Assembly: GCA_016124945.1 (NCBI GenBank)
Contig: WGMT01000033.1
Coordinates: forward strand, 1 to 64,000
From: a bacterium
GTDB lineage: Bacteria; Chloroflexota; Anaerolineae; Caldilineales; Caldilineaceae
DNA length: 64,000 nt
Direction: 5' to 3'
The notes under the pieces were generated by a model. That model worked only from the letters and a program-made list of their open reading frames with translations. It was not told where the DNA came from and made no database searches. How positions within the stretch are numbered: the first letter of the stretch is position 1; every line of letters begins with the position of its first letter. The position numbers were made by a program, and so were the translations under genes. Positions 9,096 to 16,600 of the stretch are shown here, piece after piece.

Positions 9096-9965
9096 TTGAA
9101 AAACATCATCATCACAGGTAGCAGCAGCGGATTCGGCCTAAAGGCTGCTAAAGACTTTGCCGACAAAGGCTACAAAGTATTTGCCACCATGCGCAACCCA
9201 GATGGGAAAAACGCTAACAAAAAGGCAGAACTAGAAGGCCATTCTGCCCATATCACCGTGGTCGATATGGACGTAACCGACGATGCTTCGGTTCAACAAG
9301 CCATCGGCGGCATCATTGCCACAGAAGGAAAAGTGGATGTCCTGATCAACAATGCCGGCATCATGTTTCTCGGCATCACCGAGGCCTTCAGCGTCGAACA
9401 GGCCCATGAGCAGATGAACGCCAACTACTACAGCGTCATTCGGACTATGCAGGCAGTTCTGCCCGCGATGCGTAAAGCGGGCAGCGGCTTGATCATCAAC
9501 TGCAGCTCGCTCGTTGGTCGCATCTCGCCGCCCTTCTTCGGAACCTACACTGCCACCAAACACGCGCTGGAAGGCTACTCGCAAGCCCTGCGCTATGAGG
9601 TGGCGCCCTTTGGTGTAGACATTGCCATGGTCGAGCCAGGCCCATTCGGCACCAGCCTTCTGGCATCGGGCCGGCCACCTGCCCTTGGTGATGTGCTTGC
9701 CTCCTATGGCGAACTGGCCGGAGTGCCAACCGCCATGGGCGCGCAATTCGCCCAGATGCTGTCAAGCGACGGCGCCCCTGATCCGCAATGGGTGGTCGAC
9801 GCCTACTTGGCCCTTGCCGAAACGCCCGCCGGCAAGCGTCCTATGCGGACGCAGGTCGGCATCAGTTGGGGCGTAGATGAGATCAACCGCCTGACCCAGC
9901 CTATTCAGGATAACATGCTGAAGGAGATGCAACTGGAAGGTGTGTTGGGCGGCGTATCCGCCTAA
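9096..9965 (+). CDS. Short-chain dehydrogenase/reductase (SDR)
   Basis: A 289-aa NAD(P)-dependent oxidoreductase of the classical SDR family. It shows the cofactor loop TGSSSGFG near the N-terminus, the NNAG motif (LINNAGIMFLG), the catalytic Ser in NCSSLVG and the YTATK (Y-x3-K) active site. The start is TTG at 9096, with GGAG at 9086-9089 spaced 6 bases before it; no ATG fits. Two tandem operator-flanked promoters precede it, so it is probably repressed by the divergent TetR protein. The lipoprotein gene follows after 91 bases and may share the message. The substrate is unknown. Confidence 0.93.
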   Translation: MKNIIITGSSSGFGLKAAKDFADKGYKVFATMRNPDGKNANKKAELEGHSAHITVVDMDVTDDASVQQAIGGIIATEGKVDVLINNAGIMFLGITEAFSVEQAHEQMNANYYSVIRTMQAVLPAMRKAGSGLIINCSSLVGRISPPFFGTYTATKHALEGYSQALRYEVAPFGVDIAMVEPGPFGTSLLASGRPPALGDVLASYGELAGVPTAMGAQFAQMLSSDGAPDPQWVVDAYLALAETPAGKRPMRTQVGISWGVDEINRLTQPIQDNMLKEMQLEGVLGGVSA

Positions 9966-10056
9966 CCCTTCGCTCCTTCTTTAAACATGCACGTTCAGAG
10001 CATCGACCGCCCATGCAAAACAATTCCAACCCAAATCAACCAACAGGAGCCATGGC

Positions 10057-10983
10057 ATGACTATCGTCAAATCTTTCGTTTTTTTCGTTGCCTTTTCCCT
10101 TGCGACCACCCTTGTCGGCTGTACAGGTGTGGTGGACGTGACGAAACTGGACCAGGCTGTACAGGCCGTAGAGCAAACTGCAGACGAAACTGCAGACGAA
10201 CAAGAAGAGATTCAAGTGAACAAAGAAACAGTTCGGTCATTTCTGAGTGCCGTAAGCTCGAATGACGCCGAGACAGCCAGGGCGCTAATGTCCGACTACA
10301 TTCAGCACAACCCCTTCATTCCGGATGGTCCGGATGCACTCTTGAGCCTGTTCCCCGTGCTTGCCGAGAACAACACCAAAGTAACCCCGATCCGCTTGAT
10401 TCAGGACGGCAATTATGTGGTCGCCCACAATTTCTGGGAGAATGCCGCCCCCTTTGGCGCCGAAGAAGTGGTGACTTTTGATGTCTTTCGTATCGACGAG
10501 AATGGATTGCTCGCCGAACACTGGGATGCGTTGATGCCCAACACGCCACCAAATCCGTCGGGCAGAACGTTAACCGATGGCGCAACAGAGATTACTGATT
10601 TGGACAAAACCGAAGCGAACAAGGCCATAGTCGCTCAGATTTTTGATACCATCATCAACGGCACTCCGGAAGAAGTCGGTGCAGTTGTCACAGAAAACTT
10701 TCTCCCTGATTACAAGCAACATAGCCCAACCGTCGCCGATGGTGTCCCCGCCATCTTTGAAGCCTTTGGCGTAGAAGAATGGGTCTATGATGTCAACCAT
10801 ATTATTCTAGGCGAAGGCAACTTTGTTCTTTCCATTTCCGAAGGCACAGCGAAGGGCGTTCACTCCGTCTTCTATGATTTGCTGCGCTTTGAAGACGGCA
10901 AAGTGGCCGAGCATTGGGATGTGATCCAGGCGATTCCGACAGAGGGTTTGGCCAACGACAACGGTATGTTCGGGTTTGAATAA
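10057..10983 (+). CDS. Lipoprotein with two tandem SnoaL-like (NTF2-fold) domains
   Basis: A 308-aa exported protein. The N-terminus is a lipoprotein signal peptide with lipobox LVGC (Cys22). Two related SnoaL-like domains follow, about residues 53-165 and 190-303. Both show the helix with FIxxxN-type start, QHNPFIPDG in the first and QHSPTVADG in the second, and a closing strand plus AEHWD. Known members use an Asp/His pair to catalyse aldol-type cyclisation or serve as non-catalytic binding cups. The ribosome site AGGAG (10045-10049) selects the ATG at 10057 over the out-of-frame ATG at 10052. It follows the SDR gene and may be co-regulated with it. Confidence 0.85.
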   Translation: MTIVKSFVFFVAFSLATTLVGCTGVVDVTKLDQAVQAVEQTADETADEQEEIQVNKETVRSFLSAVSSNDAETARALMSDYIQHNPFIPDGPDALLSLFPVLAENNTKVTPIRLIQDGNYVVAHNFWENAAPFGAEEVVTFDVFRIDENGLLAEHWDALMPNTPPNPSGRTLTDGATEITDLDKTEANKAIVAQIFDTIINGTPEEVGAVVTENFLPDYKQHSPTVADGVPAIFEAFGVEEWVYDVNHIILGEGNFVLSISEGTAKGVHSVFYDLLRFEDGKVAEHWDVIQAIPTEGLANDNGMFGFE

Positions 10984-11165
10984 CGATTCAGCTTCAGGTG
11001 CGACGTACCGGCCAGGAGAAGACCCGAAACTCATATTCGGTTATGGTCGGCGCGTGGCACCTGAATTGTACCTTCCGGTTTATTGCAACGTGCGCGGTCA
11101 ATGGTCGCACACGCAAAACCATCTAATCACAGTTAACTAACCGGGGGCAGGAGAGGGCTATCATT

Positions 11166-11468
11166 GTGCAAAACGAAATGCTTATTTCCAGTATCGGACT
11201 CATTCTCTCCATCGTACCTGTTACAATTCATGGTATTGAGGCGTTGCTTCCAATGCAAGCTCGTTGGATTGTGAACTGGGTGCTGCCATTTTTCGGCGTG
11301 GTTGCTGTGTTGATGATGCTTGTGAATGCGAACCATGCTGGGATTCCGTTTTTAGGGAATCACCCCAAGGTGTCGCCAATTGGCAAAAATGTGGGCATCG
11401 TCTTTACACCCTTTTGGTTGGTGGTTGCCGTGTTAAACTGGTTGGCCTTTTATTACTCTCTGTCATAG
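11166..11468 (+). CDS. Small three-helix membrane protein, unknown function
   Basis: A 100-aa hydrophobic protein with three predicted transmembrane segments (about residues 6-28, 34-56 and 74-97), a conserved-looking NANHAGIPFLGNHP loop between the second and third, and no recognised family. GTG at 11166 is taken as the start, with GAGAGG at 11151-11156 spaced 9 bases. It lies 37 bases before the fasciclin lipoprotein on the same strand, so they may be co-transcribed. The length and hydrophobic pattern support a real gene, but no function can be assigned. Confidence 0.62.
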   Translation: MQNEMLISSIGLILSIVPVTIHGIEALLPMQARWIVNWVLPFFGVVAVLMMLVNANHAGIPFLGNHPKVSPIGKNVGIVFTPFWLVVAVLNWLAFYYSLS

Positions 11469-11505
11469 TTCCATGTGAGCAGACCAACTCGATAGTGGAG
11501 GATTC

Positions 11506-12303
11506 ATGCCGCAGCAGACCGATATCGCAAATTTGAAACGCATTGTAGCGCCTGCCAACTGCCGACCGTTTGAAACGGCTCAGCAGTCGGTATTTAAGTT
11601 TGACTGCCCTGGAACGAGAATTACGAAGTTCTTACTTGGCTTCGCACTCCTGTTTTCGGTTGCCTTTTTTGTTGCTTCTTGTGGTGAAGGGAACCAACCC
11701 GTTGATCAGAGCAACCAAACTCAAGAACAAGTAGAAGCACAGATGAATGGCGAAGCGTATGAGTTCGTCTGTGAGAACAATGGACTTGGCCTTAGCATTG
11801 TTGACGTTCTTCAAGCGACAGGAGAGCACAACACGTTCCTTAACCTCTTCAGCCAATATGATCCTGAAGGTTTTGCAATTCTCTCTGACGCTGAACTATC
11901 CGACAAGACAGTATGGGCGCCAACGGATGCCGCGTTTTCGGAGATCCGCAGCGCGTTGACATCGCTTTCCGAGGAAGAGACCAAGGCTATTCTCGGTTTT
12001 CATATTACGCCGCCGCGGAGGACACCTGAAGGCTCTTACCCAATCATAACGCCACAATTTCTCGCCGAGGAAGTCGAAGTCATCCATCAGACGCGCACAG
12101 GCATTCTCACTGGTTCAGATCAACGCGTCCGCACCTCGGCATCCGGTGCTGTCTACACGGTTGAGGAAGCTCCCATCTCAACCACAGCTTGGTGTACACA
12201 AACCGGCTCGGTTTTTTCGATCAGCAGGGTAATCATGAGCGTTCCGACCCCATCTTTCATGGAACGCTTTTTTAACAACCTCATATACCGACTGTTTTCT
12301 TAG
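11506..12303 (+). CDS. Fasciclin (FAS1)-domain lipoprotein
   Basis: A 265-aa protein whose hydrophobic signal (about residues 40-58) ends in a lipobox, VASC (Cys59). The cytoplasmic leader before it is unusually long. A single FAS1-like domain follows: IVDVLQATGEHNTFLNLF (first helix), KTVWAPTDAAFSEI (the T-V-x-A-P-T-D-x-A-F signature), LSEEETKAILGFHITP (H-box region) and a final VFSISRVIMS strand. FAS1 domains usually mediate adhesion or binding at the cell surface. The start is supported by GTGGAGG ending five bases before the ATG. The first 35 residues look unlike a signal region, so a later non-ATG start is possible. Confidence 0.82.
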   Translation: MPQQTDIANLKRIVAPANCRPFETAQQSVFKFDCPGTRITKFLLGFALLFSVAFFVASCGEGNQPVDQSNQTQEQVEAQMNGEAYEFVCENNGLGLSIVDVLQATGEHNTFLNLFSQYDPEGFAILSDAELSDKTVWAPTDAAFSEIRSALTSLSEEETKAILGFHITPPRRTPEGSYPIITPQFLAEEVEVIHQTRTGILTGSDQRVRTSASGAVYTVEEAPISTTAWCTQTGSVFSISRVIMSVPTPSFMERFFNNLIYRLFS

Positions 12304-12433
12304 ACCATTCCGACCCTGTCATTGATGGAGCTGAGTCTTCGCCTTTGATGGAATGGCAGTGGCTGACCCCGGAGAGGACGGCACGCTGATTGAGTTTGCA
12401 TGGTTGCAGAATGTGATCGGAAAAGTACCAGTC

Positions 12434-12646
12434 TTACGGGGTGTGTGGGGGACGTTGCGGTGTAATGTGTGGTGGATTCTGAGCCGTCATCGCTAATACG
12501 CGCAGCGCTTCATTCACCGCTTCTGAGGTGGGGAAGATTGCTGCGATATCGGGATAATCAAAGGCTCTTTGTTCACCCGCATCAGCTTTGCGAGCGCTTA
12601 TGATGGACATACCTTGAATTTGCAAACTATACTGTTGCAAGTGCAT
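12434..12646 (-). CDS. Possible small ORF downstream of xisI
   Basis: A 70-codon frame overlapping the 3' end of xisI by 20 bases on the same strand. Its middle (FDYPDIAAIFPTSEAVNEALRVLAM) looks like a small helical domain, whereas the C-terminal NPPHITPQRPPHTP is low-complexity and unconvincing. An internal ATG at 12610 is an alternative start, with AAGG close to it. It could be a third member of the xis cassette or chance coding. Nothing else is seen between 12304 and 12433. Confidence 0.3.
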   Translation of the reverse strand: MHLQQYSLQIQGMSIISARKADAGEQRAFDYPDIAAIFPTSEAVNEALRVLAMTAQNPPHITPQRPPHTP

Positions 12647-12977
12647 CTGCTACAGGATGAGATTTGGGCTCTGTTGTAGCAGAAGTAGGCACGACAATAT
12701 CCTCTTCTGCGACACCACGATCCACCAACTCTGCCACAATATCTTGATCGGTGTTGTTGCACTGAACCCACACTTGACTCTCTCGAATATCCAAGTGCAG
12801 AATCGTTGTGTGGATGCGCTTTCGCCCCTGCCAACCAACAGTGACAAGCAGGTAACGGTCCGCCTGCCGATCAAAAATCGTTTCGTCAGTGAGACAATCG
12901 TGGGCATAGGGAATCTGAGCGTACTCCTTCAAAAGTTGTTGTACAACTTGCCGATAGCGCTCTATGGTTCCAGCCAT
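12627..12977 (-). CDS. xisI: XisI-family protein (fdxN element excision controlling factor)
   Basis: A 116-aa protein, the usual length for XisI. It begins with IERYRQVVQQLLKEYAQIPYAH and continues with YLLVTVGWQGRKRIHTTILHLDI, VWVQCNNTDQDIVAELVDRGVAEEDIVV, the standard XisI blocks. In Anabaena, XisH and XisI control excision of the fdxN element. Elsewhere the pair is common without any such element and its role is unresolved. The start overlaps the end of xisH by 16 bases, so the two are translationally linked. Confidence 0.9.
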   Translation of the reverse strand: MAGTIERYRQVVQQLLKEYAQIPYAHDCLTDETIFDRQADRYLLVTVGWQGRKRIHTTILHLDIRESQVWVQCNNTDQDIVAELVDRGVAEEDIVVPTSATTEPKSHPVADALATV

Positions 12978-13384
12978 TGTCGAATCTCCCTTTTCTCCAC
13001 ATCAAACACGAGCAGTCGAATCTCTTCATCTGTCACTAACACTTCACCAACGCGCCCCTTAGCAAACAGGGATTCAAACGCTTCAAGAGGAATTGCCAAG
13101 TGCAGTACTCTTCCAGGATGCAGCCGTTTTAAGACAGCGCGGTAGAAAACGTACTGACCTGCCGCCGAATGAATTTCGTGTACGGCATCGGCATCCACGA
13201 ACGTCTTGATCTCCACGGCAATCTTTTCTTGCCCTCTTTCTGCCGTCAAAATGCGTTCGGCGCCCAGATCCACAAAGAGAGCTTTCTCTTGCCACAGAAC
13301 ACGAAGCGGATCGTGTGTGATGGTCCAACCATCCTTCCTCAACGCTTCTCGAACCGCATCATGATGTATATCTCTGGCCGGCAT
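12962..13384 (-). CDS. xisH: XisH-family protein (PD-(D/E)XK-like)
   Basis: A 140-aa protein, the normal XisH length, starting MPARDIHHDAVREALRKDGW as family members do. Asp39 (FVDLG) and Glu58-x-Lys60 (VEIKTF) fit a PD-(D/E)XK nuclease core, a fold proposed for XisH. GRVLHLAIPLEAFESLF and a C-terminal RLLVFDVEKREI strand complete it. It is first in a two- or three-gene cassette with xisI. No phage or fdxN-like element is visible around it, so a role in element excision is not supported here. A nuclease-and-partner module is possible (inference). Confidence 0.9.
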   Translation of the reverse strand: MPARDIHHDAVREALRKDGWTITHDPLRVLWQEKALFVDLGAERILTAERGQEKIAVEIKTFVDADAVHEIHSAAGQYVFYRAVLKRLHPGRVLHLAIPLEAFESLFAKGRVGEVLVTDEEIRLLVFDVEKREIRQWLEP

Positions 13385-13604
13385 AAGTCCTGCTTTTCTG
13401 CGGATTCAGTCACTACACAATTATGGTTCGGATGTTTAAATATAGGCTGGTCATGGGCCGCTCATTCTTATGCAAAGCCGACGTTTGTCACATTATGACG
13501 CATCTCGGCGACGATTTCAACCACAGAACCATCCCCCGCAGCGGACCATCCCCGCGCCTGGCGAAACGCTCTCGTTAACAGTGAGGCCGTCTGCTTGGGT
13601 GAAT

Positions 13605-13635
13605 AAGGAGGGGCGACCAACGGTCGCCCCTCCTT
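13605..13635 (-). terminator. Hairpin terminator of the cadherin-domain gene
   Basis: A perfect 14-bp stem (AAGGAGGGGCGACC, 13605-13618; complement 13622-13635) with a 3-base loop starts 6 bases beyond the stop codon on the minus strand. It is followed by TTATTC rather than a long T run. Confidence 0.7.
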
Positions 13636-13640
13636 GCATT

Positions 13641-16600
13641 TTACCGCTGCACCGCAGGCAAATAGATCGTACTGGGCAACCCTTCCACCACAAGCTGAAG
13701 GGTCAGGATCTCCTTTGCCTCGCCGTTGTAGCCGGTAATGACCAGCGGATAGGTGCCGCTGGGCACACCGGCGTCTACGTTGATCTCGAACTGACGTGTC
13801 AAGAGGTTGGCGTTCAACTCATTGAACCCGTCCAGATCACCGGCAAACCCGGCGGTGATCCCGGCGGCGGCATCCCCCAGGTCGGTGGAAAGCCAGACGT
13901 TGGGGAAGAAGAGCGCCTGCTCGGTATTCAACGTCACCGGCACGGTCACCGTGTTGCCGGCGATTACGTTTACAGTGGGCTGCGCAGATGTCAGCACAAA
14001 CGGCGTCGACGCCACGGTAAACATCTCCTCCTGCGAGCGGACGGATCGGTCGCGTGACGTGTCAACCGCTTCGATGGAGAGATAGTAGGGCACATCGGGC
14101 AGGATGTTTTCCAGGGTGACAAAGCCGACTTCGACACCGGTTGCCTCCCCATCAGGCCCGATCTCTGCAATCGAGTTGCCCACGGTGATCACTTCGGTAG
14201 GGCTGAGCGGCGTACGCCCAAAGAGCAGCCTGTAGTTATCCGCATCCGGGTGCGAGTTGATGCGCCACTCGACGTAGAGAGAGCGGGTGGCGGCGTCGAA
14301 GGTGTGGCTGATGGTCGCCGTCCAGTTGATGGGGAAGTTGTCCACATGATCGATCACAATGGGTGTGGCATCGGCATACTGGGCCAGCGGGGTGAAGTCG
14401 TTGCGGCCGATCCAGATCGCATTGATGCCGTAGACGCTCTGCGTGCCGCGTGCGGCTAACTGTGATGGTGTGGCGGCGTAGACGCTCACCGGCGTGTTGA
14501 AGCCGTCATCGGCGCGCACCCAGATGTGATAGGTGCCCGACGGCAGCTTGCTCAGGTCAACCACTTTGTTGACTAGTTGACCGCCCAGTTCCGCCGGTTC
14601 GGTGATCTCAAACTCCGCCACCAGTAGCCCCTCGAAGACGGGGACGGTCTCCGTAATGACGACGCCATTGGCCTCGGTCACCACCACCGACGTGCTGATC
14701 TCCCCAGGGTTGGCGTAGATTGAGACGCGGGTGGGGCTGGTATCTGAGGTCAACTGCCAGTTCACCTGGGTGGCGGCCAAATTGCTCGCATCCACCGCCA
14801 CCGATCCGAGGATCGGCGCGCTGTCCGGTCCCCACACGGCGAGTTCATAGTCGATGTTGTCTGTATCGCCCACCAATTTCATCTGCCATTCTTCGCCCAT
14901 CTGTGCTTGATCGACGCTATAGTAGGTGAGGTAAGTGGCAATGTGACGTGCATCCTGGCGTTGAATCAGGGCAACGGAATCGCCATTGGCCGTGTAATCG
15001 GTGCCGAGGAAGGTGTAGACGCCGCCGTCGGTCACAGTGAAGGGCCGGGAAGCCATCACCACTGAGCTGTATAGGCCGTCGCGCAGTTCAATGTTCTTGA
15101 CGCCGGGGTCGATGAGCACGTAGTCCGACGCGGTTTTGTAGCCGACGTTATTGAAGATCGGTGCGCCGTCGGCAAACAGTGTCAGCCCGGCAGCGGCGCC
15201 GTTGAAGAAGCGGACCTTGGCCTTGCCCAACGTCGCTGGGGCGTCTTTGTTGTCCGTCACCGTCACAAAGTCGGCGGCGGGTCCGCCTACGCTGATCAGG
15301 CTGTAGTGGGTATTGCTGTTCACGTTGATCGTGGCACTACGCACCACATTGTTGGTGCCGTGTGTCACCAGTTCCACAGTGTGGCTACCGGGGGCCAGGG
15401 GGAAGGGCTTCAGCCAGCGGGTGGCGTCGAGGAAGTCCATATCGAAGTAGACGGTGACGCCGTCGATGCGCAGATCCACGTTGTTGAGCCACCCAGCCGA
15501 CGCCAGTGGCGTGAAGAGCAACTGGGCCGACGTCTCGTCGGTTGGATCGGCGTCGATGTCCGCCGCCTGATCGTCAAGGCGTTGGTAGCTGACGCTTTGG
15601 GTGTACTCAATCGTGTAGTTCAGGGTCTGGCTATCGGCGAAGTTGGTCGGCGTCACTTCCTTCGCCTGCGGTGTGATCAAGGTGAACGTCAACGGCGCCG
15701 ATGCCGTGAGGTTGAAGATCACATCGCCGTGGCGGATCAGATTGACCTGGGTGATGGCGTCGGCGGCCTGGATCTGAGCGGGATCCACGGCGGGTTTGTG
15801 CAGCGGCGAGCGGATGATCACACCGTCCTGGCCGCTGCCGTCTACGTTTTCTAGGAAGATGAACTCGTTGTTGGCGGCTGCATCCACGGTTTCGCCATTG
15901 GCGCGTGCCATTGCCCAGGCAGCGCGTGCCTCAGCCACCCTCGGCCCGGAGACCAGGTTGAAGCGGTTGACATTGCGGAAGGTCAGCCGTCCGCGATCAT
16001 CTACGAAAAAGCCATGCGTGCCGAAGAAGAGCACGCGCACAGACCCTTTGAAGCCGAAACGTCCGTTGGTAAATTCGCCTACATCTGCGCCAAAGCTGGC
16101 CAACGGGCCGACGCTAAAGGGCGGGATTGCAGGTGAACAGATGCGGAAGATGAAGCGGGTACACTTGCTTTCGACAATCGACCCTTTCTTGATTTCGATA
16201 GCCAATCGACCGGAGCCGGTGAAGGTCGAACGTCCATTGCGGGTAAAGGCTGTGATCGAAACGCTGCCGTTATAGAAGAGCGCCTGGAAGCGTACACTGG
16301 TCCTAAAACTTCGTGTGGTGATGGCTGCGTTGGCCCTGGCGACGTCCACAGAAAGCACCGACAGTGCCACGCCCAAATCCAGTTCAAAGGGACGGGGTTG
16401 GAAGCCCATGCTGCCTTCCATCGCCACCACCGGCCCGATCACGGGCAGGCTCTTGCCCGCTTCGATGGATACCACGACGTCCACACGCTCGCGGCCGGGG
16501 ATCAGCGTGATCTCCCCACGGATTCCGGTGAGGAAGAGACCGGTCGACCCAATCGGCAGCCCAGGGCTACAACTGGCGCCGGCGCGTACCTTGCTCAAGC

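Noticed and set aside
12627-13384. Excision element boundaries (fdxN-like) around xisHI
   Set aside because: No matching direct repeats or recombinase were seen on either side of the pair.
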